Assembly: GCA_021829835.1 (NCBI GenBank)
Contig: JAKBPE010000004.1
Coordinates: forward strand, 1 to 64,000
Reading direction: 5' to 3'
Length of the DNA: 64,000 nt
Source: a bacterium
Lineage (GTDB): Archaea; Micrarchaeota; Micrarchaeia; Micrarchaeales; CABMGC01
Under the pieces are notes generated by a model. That model made no database searches and had not been told where the DNA came from. It saw only the letters and a list, made by a program, of their open reading frames with translations. Position 1 is the first letter of the stretch. Every line of letters begins with the position of its first letter. Both the position numbers and the translations under genes were made by a program. Below, piece after piece: positions 32,165 to 41,385 of the stretch.

Positions 32165-33546
32165 TATTTGTTCTGATATTTTTGGCAGTGTCTGTCATAC
32201 TGCTCATAGGCAATCTTGCCCTTGGCATTTTAGAGAAGAAGAGGATTCAACTTGCATACAACATAGCAGTGTTGGCAATTCTGGTGCTTCTCTCTCTTGC
32301 AGGGCTTGCATATGGCATAGAGACAACATTCCTGAATGTTGTTTCAGTCAATCCGTTCTCGCTCTTCTTCATTGCAATTTTCAGCATGGGAATGCTTCTG
32401 GTAAATCTCTTGGCATATGCCTATTCTGACAATTATGGAGATTTTGCCATACTCTCTGTGTTTGCATTGGCTGGAATGTATATGCTTTCAATGTCTAATT
32501 CTCTGATAACCGTATTCATAGGATTGGAGCTTGCGAGCCTGCCTTCCGTATTCATAATACTGCTTTCGAAGAAGAGTGTTGAGGCCGCAGTAAAGTTCTT
32601 CATTATGGCCTCAATTGCTATATCGCTCCTCTCCTTGGCTATTGTGCTCTTCTATGGAGGTTCTGGAAGCCTCACCCTTACAAATACCACACATAGCGAG
32701 ATGCTTGCCTTTGCAGCTGTCCTCTTTATTGTCTCGCTGGGCATAGACGCTTCGGTATTCCCTTTCAATCTCCTGATACCTGATGTTTATGAAGGATCTC
32801 CGGCATATGTCACAGGCATGCTCGGAGGCCTCAACAAGAAAGTTGCATTCGCTGCTTTAATACAGATACTCATACTTGCGTTTATAGGATACAGGTCGGT
32901 ATTTGATCTTCTCGCTGTGTTTTCAGTCATAACCATGTTCTTCGGCAACATAGTGGCAATAATGCAGAAAAACCTGAAAAGAATGCTTGCCTACTCATCA
33001 ATATCCCAGGCAGGGTATATACTTATAGGAATGGCCACGGCAGGAACTGCAGGGCTTATGGGGTCTCTCTTTCAGATATTCGCACATGCGTTCGCATTTA
33101 TAGGCATACTTGGAGTTGTGGCATGGCTTGAGAGCAAGCAGATGCATACAATAGACGACCTGAATGGGCTTTCTAGAAAGAACAGGTTTGCCGCCTTAGC
33201 TATGAGCCTCTTCATGCTTACATTCGTGGGCCTTCCGTTTACAACTGGATTTGTAGGAAAATTCCTCATATTTCTTGGAGCCGCATCTGCCGGACTGGCA
33301 TGGCTTGCGGTTCTGGGAATAATAAACAGCGTGATATCAATCTATTATTACTCAAGGCCAATAATGGCTGCCTACAGCGTAGAGAATAAAGGCATGGGCT
33401 CCAATGCAATTAGACATATTAAGATGGAAAAGCCTGTAGTTCTGGCTATTTCGATTGCAATTATAATAACTGTAGTGTTTGGAGTATATCCACAACCGCT
33501 GATAGCTATAGCGCATAATGCAGCAACTTATCTGCTTGGAGCATGA
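32161..33546 (+). CDS. nuoN: Complex I subunit N (NuoN, antiporter-like)
   Basis: 461 residues with about 13 membrane helices. It shows FIGLELASLPSVFIILLSKKS (the conserved Glu of helix 5), KFFIMASIAISLLS, FPFNLLIPDVYEGSPAYVTG and the KNLKRMLAYSSISQAGYILIG segment typical of NuoN. It is the last gene of the operon. NuoM, normally between L and N, is not here but at 34289-35695 on the opposite strand. Confidence 0.9.
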   Translation: MIFVLIFLAVSVILLIGNLALGILEKKRIQLAYNIAVLAILVLLSLAGLAYGIETTFLNVVSVNPFSLFFIAIFSMGMLLVNLLAYAYSDNYGDFAILSVFALAGMYMLSMSNSLITVFIGLELASLPSVFIILLSKKSVEAAVKFFIMASIAISLLSLAIVLFYGGSGSLTLTNTTHSEMLAFAAVLFIVSLGIDASVFPFNLLIPDVYEGSPAYVTGMLGGLNKKVAFAALIQILILAFIGYRSVFDLLAVFSVITMFFGNIVAIMQKNLKRMLAYSSISQAGYILIGMATAGTAGLMGSLFQIFAHAFAFIGILGVVAWLESKQMHTIDDLNGLSRKNRFAALAMSLFMLTFVGLPFTTGFVGKFLIFLGAASAGLAWLAVLGIINSVISIYYYSRPIMAAYSVENKGMGSNAIRHIKMEKPVVLAISIAIIITVVFGVYPQPLIAIAHNAATYLLGA

Positions 33547-33651
33547 AACTTGTACTACAGTAAAAACTCGTCCAGCTGAATTTTAACTTCCGGATTACTC
33601 CGTGGCGTTGTTCATATTTAGAGCATACACATCATATGCATAGGAATTGTA

Positions 33652-34236
33652 TTATCTTCTGCGTCCGGATGGATTCGCAAAACTGTTGTATATATTTCTG
33701 TATAGTGCAAAGACAGTGACAACAAATACCACCACTATCAGGAGTATTGATTCTGTAAGATAGTGTAGGTGTTGAACCCCGTTTATAGGCAATGTGGCAT
33801 AAGTTATTACAATTTCAAGTGCTGCGATATATAGTGCTGAGAGCGCGTGTATGGTAAAAACCTTTGAAAATATTCTGCCTTCGGTCTCGGAATTCTTTGC
33901 CATGCCTAACCGATATACAAATGAGGGCATGCTTATCAGATATGGATATTTTTCAAGCAGAGTGTATCTGAAACGCAATATAAGCAGGAAGAGAAGAAAC
34001 ACTAAAGTAAATATCAGGGGAGTAATGAAGAATAAACCGTAATTTTTTACTGAAAGTGTTGGATAATAATACATTACTGCAAACCATGCCAGTATATTGA
34101 GAAAGAGCGCAATAAGAAGAGCGGCTCTTGCAATATTTGAAAGAGGGTAGTGTTTTACCTTTAGTGGTGCGATTGCCATATTTAGAATGGATAATGTGTA
34201 TTCATAATACTTTGCAGTTTTGCTGAAGCCTTTCAT
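33652..34236 (-). CDS. Membrane protein of unknown function (194 aa)
   Basis: Four probable transmembrane helices (about residues 35-55, 65-85, 125-145 and 160-180) separated by short basic loops, ending SFANPSGRRR. No family is recognised. It sits on the minus strand between the nuo operon and nuoM, 52 nt after the start of nuoM's transcript direction is broken; both are minus-strand genes and could share a transcript. A link with complex I is suggested only by position. Confidence 0.5.
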   Translation of the reverse strand: MKGFSKTAKYYEYTLSILNMAIAPLKVKHYPLSNIARAALLIALFLNILAWFAVMYYYPTLSVKNYGLFFITPLIFTLVFLLFLLILRFRYTLLEKYPYLISMPSFVYRLGMAKNSETEGRIFSKVFTIHALSALYIAALEIVITYATLPINGVQHLHYLTESILLIVVVFVVTVFALYRNIYNSFANPSGRRR

Positions 34237-34288
34237 ATGTTGGAATAAATAAGAGTCTTTCTGAAGAGGATGGATTTTTTATCATTGG

Positions 34289-35695
34289 TCAAATAAGTAG
34301 ATATGGAAAGAGCCCCAGGAATACCGATGAGACTGCCAAGATTATAGCTCCTGCAATTACTATTTTGTCTATGTGGTAGCCAATGTTGGTTTCAGGGTTT
34401 GATGCGAAGGAACGTTCAAAAAGCCAGAATAGGAGGAAACCTATCAGAAGTACTCCCAGCAGTGGAATTATTCCGAATATTCCGAACGAGTGTACAGATG
34501 CAAGGAAAATAAGAAGATCCCCTATGAATCCAGTAGTAAGAGGAATTCCCACCAACGCTATGGCTCCAAAAATAAATAAGTAAGTAAGCCCAGGGAAGTT
34601 CTTCATGACTCCTTTTATCTTGTCTATCTGTAGGGTACCGTAAAGCTCTGCTATTGTTCCGGCTATCAAGAATAGAAGGGAGATAATTATGCCATGGCTC
34701 AGCATTGCATATAATGCACCATTATTACCAAGTATGCTGTATGCTGCGGCTCCGATGCCTACTATGCCCATGTCAGTTATGCTAGTATATGCTATTGCAC
34801 GTTTAAGATTTTTCTGGCGGAGTGCGGCTACTCCTGCATATATCGCGGAGAATCCGAAAAGGATTGCGAGATATTTTGTGTAATGCAAGGATACAGGCAG
34901 CATCATGAACATAAGTATCAGTACGTATCCTCCGAATTTTAGGAGTACCCCTGCAAGAATCATGCTGCCTGTTGTTGGTGCCTCAGTATGTGCATCTGGA
35001 AGCCAATTGTGCAGTGGAAATACCGGCATCTTTATTAAAAAGGAGATTACAAGCATTGCCATTATTATGAGCTGGTATGCCACTGGAATGGTTGACGCGT
35101 ACTTTATTATCGAGAATATATCAAAAGTGTGGGGGGTAACATTGAGATATAACAGTATTATTGCGATAAGAAGCATTAGGCTTGAAACAAGTGAGTATAT
35201 TATAAATTTTATTGCTGCCTTGCGCCTTCCTTCGCCGCCGAACATGAATATCATGAAAAACACAGATATCTCAGCAAGCTCCCAGAATACATAAAAGAGA
35301 AAGAGATTTCCAGACAAAAATAAGGCAAGTGATGATCCTTCAGTCACAGCGAAGATTAGGTTGTATTTCTTATGATTGTCTTTTATGAAGTAGCTGCCTA
35401 CCAGAGAAGATGCAAAGAATACTATGGAGGTCATTACCAGAAGAATCAGGTTAACGCTTGTAATCTCAAAATTCAGGTTTATATTGAAATAGCTTATGTA
35501 TGGAAAGCTGAATGCAAGTGCGACTCCGGCGTGTGAGAGGTATACAACCAAAGCAACCAAAGCAAGAGATATCCCTGATGCAAATATTGATATGGTGTAG
35601 GAATGTTTTCTATCTAAAAATAATATGGGAAGTATGGACAGGTATGGAATTAGTATTATGAGAGGAAGCAGAAGCGAGTTGAGATTTGCTGCCAT
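34289..35695 (-). CDS. nuoM: Complex I subunit M (NuoM), separate from the operon
   Basis: 468 residues, about 14 membrane helices, with the NuoM marks FYVFWELAEISVFFMIFMFGGE (helix Glu), IKMPVFPLHNWLPDAHTEAPTTGSM (a very conserved loop with the channel Lys and the NWLPDAHxEAPT motif), SHGIIISLLFLIAG and LTTGFIGDLL. It completes the trio of antiporter-like pumps with NuoL and NuoN. It lies on the opposite strand from the main operon and about 740 nt from nuoN, indicating a rearrangement. The bases up to 35919 hold no other gene. Confidence 0.92.
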   Translation of the reverse strand: MAANLNSLLLPLIILIPYLSILPILFLDRKHSYTISIFASGISLALVALVVYLSHAGVALAFSFPYISYFNINLNFEITSVNLILLVMTSIVFFASSLVGSYFIKDNHKKYNLIFAVTEGSSLALFLSGNLFLFYVFWELAEISVFFMIFMFGGEGRRKAAIKFIIYSLVSSLMLLIAIILLYLNVTPHTFDIFSIIKYASTIPVAYQLIIMAMLVISFLIKMPVFPLHNWLPDAHTEAPTTGSMILAGVLLKFGGYVLILMFMMLPVSLHYTKYLAILFGFSAIYAGVAALRQKNLKRAIAYTSITDMGIVGIGAAAYSILGNNGALYAMLSHGIIISLLFLIAGTIAELYGTLQIDKIKGVMKNFPGLTYLFIFGAIALVGIPLTTGFIGDLLIFLASVHSFGIFGIIPLLGVLLIGFLLFWLFERSFASNPETNIGYHIDKIVIAGAIILAVSSVFLGLFPYLLI

Positions 35696-35919
35696 TGATT
35701 ACACCGAAGTAAATACATCTGGTATTATGCTTGCAGAAACGCGTCTTTTGCTTGAGAGTATGTGTTCTATCTGTTCTTCCATTGCCATTAACTTTTATTC
35801 GAATATATATGTATTTATATTTTCCAGTATTTACTCTTCTGCAGCATATCTGGTTGAAATTTAGCTGTGTTATTCTTGAAATGACAAGAATAATAAATAA
35901 GAATGTGCCGGTGTGAACT

Positions 35920-36696
35920 TTGATAGATCTCGAACCCGATAAAATTTCAGATAAGGTGGAGAGAATTATGAAAGAGCACGGATGGCTCATAAGCAGGAAA
36001 AGAGCAGAGGTCCTTGCCAGATCCGGAGAAGATCATTTGGAAAGAAGATTAAAAATACCAGAGATATTATCAGGAGCAGTACAAGGCAGTCGTATTACAT
36101 ATATTGAAGGAAGAGTAGATAGAGTTCTTGGCAAATTTCATGTAGGAGAAGGCCGAAACAAAATATTCAGAAGGTCAATGATATTGGCAGATGGAGATGA
36201 GAGCATTACTTTTACTTTATGGGGTAATTCTGCAGATATTGTTGATTGCATTCCAGTAAGGAGAGGGGATACAGTTGGTATCAGGAATCTCAGTCTTGAT
36301 AGAATTGGTAAGGAGTATGAACTCCAAAGCACTGGAGACACATCAATTACAAAACTTGCTGAAGGAGGAAGTGTAGTGACAGATTTCTCAACACTGGGAT
36401 ACGTTGAAAGAGACATAGACATAGGAGGAAGGCTTGTGGTTGTAGAAAATGCAGAGCGGTTGGGAGCCGGTTTTAGTGAAGCAAGATCTATGATAATAAG
36501 TGATGGAAAGAGAGAGGCAAGGCTTCTCGTCTGGAGATCTCTTGGCAGGGCCTTTGAAGATATACCTATAGGAAGCAGAATAATAGCAGAATCGATATCA
36601 GTGAGGAAAGGAAATCATGATATAGAGATGAACGCTGGAAGTAGTTCAAGGTTATTAGTGTTGGATAATATCCAAGAAAAAAGCAAAGATTTATAA
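35920..36696 (+). CDS. RPA-like single-stranded DNA-binding protein, two OB folds
   Basis: 258 residues. The N terminus is helical (RIMKEHGWLISRKRAEVLAR) and is followed by two OB-fold domains: about residues 60-135 (YIEGRVDRVLGKFHVGEGRN; MILADGDESITFTLWGNSAD) and 150-235 (MIISDGKREARLLVWRSLGR). The paired xLxDGxxxxxFxLWG pattern is that of archaeal replication protein A. No zinc finger or third OB fold is visible. It starts with TTG and stands alone on the + strand between nuoM and the beta-carbonic-anhydrase-like genes. A role in replication or repair is likely. Confidence 0.82.
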   Translation: MIDLEPDKISDKVERIMKEHGWLISRKRAEVLARSGEDHLERRLKIPEILSGAVQGSRITYIEGRVDRVLGKFHVGEGRNKIFRRSMILADGDESITFTLWGNSADIVDCIPVRRGDTVGIRNLSLDRIGKEYELQSTGDTSITKLAEGGSVVTDFSTLGYVERDIDIGGRLVVVENAERLGAGFSEARSMIISDGKREARLLVWRSLGRAFEDIPIGSRIIAESISVRKGNHDIEMNAGSSSRLLVLDNIQEKSKDL

Positions 36697-36870
36697 ATGG
36701 AAAGGGATAAAAGATAATTGGAGGACTAATGAGAATAGTTTTCTATTTTATCCCCACCCAAATCCCACTTTTCTCAAGTACGCTTAACGGCGTGCTAGTC
36801 CCCCACATAGAATATATCCTTAGCATATGCCTTAGTTTATTTTCTTGGTGCAAAGCGGATTTAATTTTGC

Positions 36871-37563
36871 TTATGCTCTTAACTTGATTTGGCTGGGTTT
36901 TATGGCTGTATCGATAACTATTGTATTGATACCCAACGCTTTTTTAGCCAAATCTATATCGACATCTGCAAGGGCGATTCTGGGCATTTGTAGAATGTAA
37001 AACTTCTTCTCATCTGGATTAAAACCTGCAACTCTTCTGTTCATTGCAGAGGTTGCGTTTGCTATCAATATTGAAGGAGGAATCTTTGTGTCTTCTGATA
37101 CTATCAATAGGTTTTCAAGATTGCCATGTTTTCCTATTCCGGATACATCTACCAATTCAGAATGGAATCGGGTTCCGAATTCCTTTCTAAGCCTTTGTTC
37201 CCCTTGGCTTACTTGTGTTGAAACAAACCGGTCAAGAGTTATGTTAGTATCATCAGTATGGTCCCTTAATGCTTCTTTCAGTATTTTTGCAATATGGGAA
37301 GTTATAGGATGCATTGGGAAGATGCTCTGCCCATTGATTTGAGAGTGTGCGAATTTCAATGCTCCACAATCGTTGTGTGGCATCCATACTACTTCCCTGG
37401 GATCCAGGGAGTTTATCTCTTCCACAAGTGCACGGTTAAGCCTTCCTCCAGCTGTCCTGAATGTTTGTATCTCTGGGAATTCTTTGAACATGCCATCTAG
37501 TACTGGATTCATCCTGTAATCCATACAGGATACAACTATTTTAGGTTTGACTAAGTCTGCCAA
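36871..37563 (-). CDS. Beta-carbonic-anhydrase-like protein, paralogue 1
   Basis: 230 residues with the beta-class carbonic anhydrase layout: VVSCMDYRMNP (Cys ligand and Asp-Arg dyad), FRTAGGRLNRA (for RNAGG), and WMPHNDCGALKF (H-x2-C ligands). The zinc set Cys-His-Cys is complete and the Asp-Arg dyad (CMDYR) is conserved. The rest of the protein departs from typical enzymes and has an unusual C-terminal half (about residues 130-230). CO2 hydration is possible, but the family also includes zinc proteins with other substrates. It forms a tandem with paralogue 2 (22 nt apart). Confidence 0.65.
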   Translation of the reverse strand: MADLVKPKIVVSCMDYRMNPVLDGMFKEFPEIQTFRTAGGRLNRALVEEINSLDPREVVWMPHNDCGALKFAHSQINGQSIFPMHPITSHIAKILKEALRDHTDDTNITLDRFVSTQVSQGEQRLRKEFGTRFHSELVDVSGIGKHGNLENLLIVSEDTKIPPSILIANATSAMNRRVAGFNPDEKKFYILQMPRIALADVDIDLAKKALGINTIVIDTAIKPSQIKLRA

Positions 37564-37584
37564 ATTATCATCTAGAAATATTAA

Positions 37585-38271
37585 TTATTTGAATGGGTGG
37601 CCTTCCTCATTTATTATGTTCATGCGTTTTATACCCAGGCTTATTGCAAGATTTATGTCGGGATTTAAATCCTTGAGATACGGGCCTTGTATTATATAGC
37701 AGGATTTGAGGTCTGCCTTTGCCTTTGAAGCTATTTCACTTGATTTTGAATTTGTTGCACTTGATATTACAAGGCGCCTGTTGTCTTCTGTAACATGGTT
37801 TTCATTATGTTTCAATATATTTAATTTTGAGAGGTCTATAACATCAAGTTTTACCTCTATATAATTGTTAGCTAGTTTTTCCCTGAGAAAGATTTCTTCC
37901 TCTGAATTTACGAGATCATCAAATTCTTCCCTTGTTGCAAATGAGTGTGCGCCGACGAGATGCAATGCCTGATCGACTATTTCATCCTCATATTTATGCT
38001 CGTCTTCTTTTATCGATTCGGCATGGAATTTCTTCAGGTCTTCAATAAGAGTCTTATACATGTGTTCCTTAGCTTTGCAATCAGTATGTGGAGACAGTAT
38101 TACTCGTTTGGCACCGCTTAGTATGAGCTCTTCGGCTGGAGGAAGCCTGCCGGAAGCATTTCTCCAGATTTCAACTTCACCATATAATTTCTTTGCCTCT
38201 TCACTATAATATTTTTTGTCAAGATATTCGTTCAGTCTGGGATCCATGCAGGTTAAGACTATTGTATCCAA
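37585..38271 (-). CDS. Beta-carbonic-anhydrase-like protein, paralogue 2
   Basis: 228 residues, paralogous to its neighbour: VLTCMDPRLNEYLD, IWRNASGRLPPAEEL and LSPHTDCKAKE hold the same Cys, Asp-Arg, His and Cys positions. The middle (residues 95-130) is acidic and charged, and the two proteins diverge strongly outside the metal site. Duplication followed by divergence is implied. It is probably co-transcribed with paralogue 1, lying first in the operon. Both could be beta-carbonic anhydrases or zinc proteins with another substrate. Confidence 0.6.
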   Translation of the reverse strand: MDTIVLTCMDPRLNEYLDKKYYSEEAKKLYGEVEIWRNASGRLPPAEELILSGAKRVILSPHTDCKAKEHMYKTLIEDLKKFHAESIKEDEHKYEDEIVDQALHLVGAHSFATREEFDDLVNSEEEIFLREKLANNYIEVKLDVIDLSKLNILKHNENHVTEDNRRLVISSATNSKSSEIASKAKADLKSCYIIQGPYLKDLNPDINLAISLGIKRMNIINEEGHPFK

Positions 38272-38725
38272 GGAATTACCAATTTTAGGTTAATTGCAAT
38301 CTGATTATATGATGGAAGGATGAGGGGAAGAATTTTGAAAAAATAGTTTTTTGGAGAGCTATGTTTTGAAAAAAGGAGAGCATTCAGATTCAGCCTTGTC
38401 AAAAAGCCTATCTGAGTTTGCACATTACCACCATGGTGGTCTGAAACAATTCCTAACTGTAGAAATATTAGTGTATAGTCTGATTTATAATACTTTTCAT
38501 TGTGGCATACTACAGCGAGTAAAAAGGTTGCCACTTATATTTGCTCGGATTTGGGGATAGGATTACGATTGGATATATGATTATAGAATTTGTATTGTTC
38601 TTCTGCAGTTCGTTCTCATTCCACTTCTAGAGAGTGTGGGATTTCTCGCTCACGTTGTTAAGGAATCCTACAAGTGGAATGTGTGTAGTTTATATATGAA
38701 GATTTTGAAATAGATATATGATAAA
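38272..38725. other. 454-bp non-coding stretch with a 14-bp palindrome and a long hairpin
   Basis: Short open frames occur but none looks like a protein gene. A perfect 14-bp palindrome ACCACCATGGTGGT lies at 38427-38440. At 38617-38681 CATTCCACTT pairs with AAGTGGAATG, and inside it GTGGGATT (38636-38643) pairs with AATCCTAC (38664-38671), giving an 18-bp interrupted stem. A TATA box (TTTATATATG, about 38688-38697) precedes the next gene. A regulatory or non-coding RNA is possible. Confidence 0.45.
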
Positions 38726-39259
38726 ATGGTTTTGGTTACTAAGGCAGAGATATCTGATAATAAGCCACGTAGTATTAAACATGCAAAAAGTGCATTGGAC
38801 TCTGTGACAATGAGGAAAATTGCAATTGGAAAGCTTACGGAGTCTGATGCGGAAATTGCAATGAAAAACCTGTTGCGTGAAGGAAGCATGAGCACAGCAG
38901 GAATTGTTGCTGATTTTCTAGGGCTTCAGGAGATAACTAGGATAAGATTAGGCATACTTGGGGCTAGGGAAAAATGGATGAAATACACAATTTTATCTGT
39001 TGCATTATTCAGGGCAGGCAACTCAAACACAACGGCAGAGAGAAAGGAAAATGAAGTAGTTGAATGCTTGAAACTCCAATTCAGGTATGCTGGGAGAGAA
39101 GGAGTATTGCGTCTAAAGGAGAGTGTTAAGTCAAGAATGTCAGATACAGTTGAAAGAATAACGGCAGGTGTAGATGAAGATCGGTCTAAAAAAGTTAAGC
39201 ATTTGGTTTTAAAGGCGCTTGGAATTTTAAATTCGGAAGAAATAGAGAGAGAAAAATAA
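38726..39259 (+). CDS. Hypothetical helical protein (177 aa)
   Basis: No family is recognised. The protein is strongly helical and basic, with repeated amphipathic segments such as AEIAMKNLLREGSMSTAGIV, LKLQFRYAGREGVLRLKES and KHLVLKALGILNSEE. No cysteine cluster or catalytic motif is visible. The ATG is about 29 nt after a TATA-like TTTATATATG, fitting a short leader. It is followed by another lone helical hypothetical gene on the same strand, so the two may form an operon. Confidence 0.55.
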   Translation: MVLVTKAEISDNKPRSIKHAKSALDSVTMRKIAIGKLTESDAEIAMKNLLREGSMSTAGIVADFLGLQEITRIRLGILGAREKWMKYTILSVALFRAGNSNTTAERKENEVVECLKLQFRYAGREGVLRLKESVKSRMSDTVERITAGVDEDRSKKVKHLVLKALGILNSEEIEREK

Positions 39260-39288
39260 AGTGAATTTTTATAGGATATGTGATCGAT

Positions 39289-39813
39289 ATGGTTGTTAAA
39301 GCAAACACAAATACTGTTTTCTTCAGAAAGGAAGCCAATGATAATGAAAAACCAAAAGACCAGGATATAAAAAAGATTAGTCAAGATACTAATCCGGAAA
39401 GATCAAAACAGAAAAGCATAGATAAGGTAAACTTCTGGCTTTTGACAGAAGAGCAGATAAGAAAGGGTGTAAGCTATTTTATAAAAAACAAGAATATCTT
39501 AAATGCTTCAGAGTTCGCATATAAGGCAGCTATTACATACGAATCAAAAGCCAGGGAAGGAATACCTGGAGCTGAGGAGTCTAAAAAAAGGTTTCTGGTT
39601 CTGGCTAAAACCTTGTTTAGGCGATATAATAATCTAGAAGGTGCCAGATGGGCAGAACAGAAACTTTTGGGATTTAGCCCTGCAGAAATAAAAATGGAAA
39701 TGGAGCTGCATAAAAGAGAGGATGCACTCAGAATGATGTTTAAACACGGGGAGATTAATAACAGAGAAGAGGTGGAAGAGTTTTTACGGGAATTTAGAAA
39801 GGAAAAATATTAG
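39289..39813 (+). CDS. Hypothetical helical protein with TPR-like segments (174 aa)
   Basis: No family is recognised. After a polar N terminus the protein is made of amphipathic helices (EEQIRKGVSYFIKNKNILNA; ASEFAYKAAITYESKARE; KRFLVLAKTLFRRYNNLEGA; RWAEQKLLGFSPAEIKME), which resemble tetratricopeptide helices with the alanine-rich A-x-x-A-x-x-Y pattern, then a charged end. A protein-binding role is possible. The ATG at 39289 is chosen; a GTG at 39280 would add three residues. It lies 29 nt after the preceding hypothetical gene. Confidence 0.55.
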   Translation: MVVKANTNTVFFRKEANDNEKPKDQDIKKISQDTNPERSKQKSIDKVNFWLLTEEQIRKGVSYFIKNKNILNASEFAYKAAITYESKAREGIPGAEESKKRFLVLAKTLFRRYNNLEGARWAEQKLLGFSPAEIKMEMELHKREDALRMMFKHGEINNREEVEEFLREFRKEKY

Positions 39814-39996
39814 ACATTAGATGGCTAATTTGAATTTTGCTAGTGCTATGCTTTCTGAATCTCTGCAGAAGTGGTAGTTTTTTTGAAAAGATGAAGAAGT
39901 TCTGGAGTTTGTACCTCTAAGTCTAGATATTTATACAGGGTAAATTAACTTATTTTATGAGAACTATTGGTGCATGAAAGTCTGCATCTTCATAAA

Positions 39997-41313
39997 TTAA
40001 GGCACAAGGCGCTCTGGAGCTCTTGGGAATAATGAAGCTTCTCGTATATTCTGGAGATTGAGTATCTGCATTACAAAGCGTTCCATACCTATGCTGAACC
40101 CTCCGTGTGGCGGGGCGCCATATTTGAAGAAGTTTGTAAACCATTCAAGTTTCTCAGTTTCAAGTCCTTTTTCCTTCGCCTGCGATATTATCTTTTCGTA
40201 GCGGTGTTCTCTCTGGCCGCCGCTGCTAAGCTCCATTCCTTTATATATCAAGTCTATGCTTCTTGCCCATGTTGGATCTTCATCTACTTTCATGACATAA
40301 AAAGGTTTAACTGCAAATGGAAACCGGTTGACAAAGAAAAAGTCAGAATCATATTTTTCCTTCACATAATTTCCAAGAGCCATCTCTCCTTTTTTGTCAT
40401 AGTCCTCTCTGCCTCGCTGATACTTGAAACCTAGTTCTTCAAGTATGTCATATACTTTAGGAAATTCTAGAACAGGAAACGGAAGTTTTGGAACATTCAA
40501 CTCGACGCCTAATGTCTTGAGTTCCTCCTGGCAGTCTTCGACTACTTTTTTCAAACCGTGCATGATAAGGTTTTCTTCAACTTTAATTATATCATGCTCA
40601 TCCTCTATGAATGATATCTCAGCTGCACATGTTCTGTGTTCAGTCAGATGCTGTGGTGTATTGCTTAGTTCTGCTCTCCAACTTGGACCTATTTCGTATA
40701 TCTTTTCGAAGCCTGCAACCATGAGAAGCTCCCTATGCAGTTGTGGATCCTGACGAAGGAAGGCATTCTTCCCGAAGTGCTTTAGATTAAAGACTTCTGA
40801 ACCCCCTTCAGAAGACACACCCATCAGACTTGGAGTGAAGACTTGCATGAATTTTTCAGAATAGAGATACTTCTGCATTCCTTCCATAAGCTTTGATTGT
40901 ATAAGGAAGATTGCAGTAGATCTGGAATTTCTTAGGTCTAATGCTCTCCAGTCTAGGCGTTTGTCCACACTTGTTTCGTTGAAGCCGTCTATATCTATAG
41001 GAGATGGTCCCATTGCCTTGCTGACAATCCTTACAGAATCCGGTATTATCTCCAGGCCGGAAGCGGCCTTTACCTCTTCAGGTATATGTCCATCTATAGC
41101 AACAAAATCATTAGGCATTAGGCTCTCAAGGGTAGCTAGCAGGTCTGTTGATGTCTTCTTCTTTATTACAGTTACCTGTAGTGAACCTGAAACGTCCTTT
41201 ATCCAGATAAATCTTGCGCTCTTTAGGTCATTTATCCTTGACACTCTTCCCCCTATATGCACCTTTCGATTAGGCTCTTTTGGAATATCTCTTATGTAAT
41301 CAATTTTGATCAT
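39997..41313 (-). CDS. aspS: Aspartyl-tRNA synthetase (archaeal type, probably non-discriminating)
   Basis: 438 residues, normal for archaeal AspRS. The N-terminal OB-fold anticodon domain (VHIGGRVSRINDLKSARFIW to about residue 105) is followed by the class II core with VFTPSLMGVSSEGGSEVF (substrate loop), FLRQDPQLHRELLMVAG, motif 2 YEIGPSWRAELSNTPQHLTE and motif 3 GFSIGMERFVMQILNLQNIR. Directly divergent from gatC, gatA and gatB, it fits the route in which AspRS charges Asp onto tRNA-Asn and GatCAB amidates it. Whether it is non-discriminating cannot be read from the sequence alone. The 72-bp region before gatC holds TATA-like elements for both directions. Confidence 0.93.
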   Translation of the reverse strand: MIKIDYIRDIPKEPNRKVHIGGRVSRINDLKSARFIWIKDVSGSLQVTVIKKKTSTDLLATLESLMPNDFVAIDGHIPEEVKAASGLEIIPDSVRIVSKAMGPSPIDIDGFNETSVDKRLDWRALDLRNSRSTAIFLIQSKLMEGMQKYLYSEKFMQVFTPSLMGVSSEGGSEVFNLKHFGKNAFLRQDPQLHRELLMVAGFEKIYEIGPSWRAELSNTPQHLTEHRTCAAEISFIEDEHDIIKVEENLIMHGLKKVVEDCQEELKTLGVELNVPKLPFPVLEFPKVYDILEELGFKYQRGREDYDKKGEMALGNYVKEKYDSDFFFVNRFPFAVKPFYVMKVDEDPTWARSIDLIYKGMELSSGGQREHRYEKIISQAKEKGLETEKLEWFTNFFKYGAPPHGGFSIGMERFVMQILNLQNIREASLFPRAPERLVP

Positions 41314-41385
41314 TAGACCACTGACAGGATTCGTATAATTATCTCAATAAACTATTTTATAGATATGCTCTGCAAAATATAAACC

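Noticed and set aside
38351-38560. 69-codon frame on + and a 91-codon frame on - in the 38.3-38.6 kb gap
   Set aside because: Amino-acid composition is unnatural (many aromatic and hydrophobic residues without pattern) and no start signals support them.
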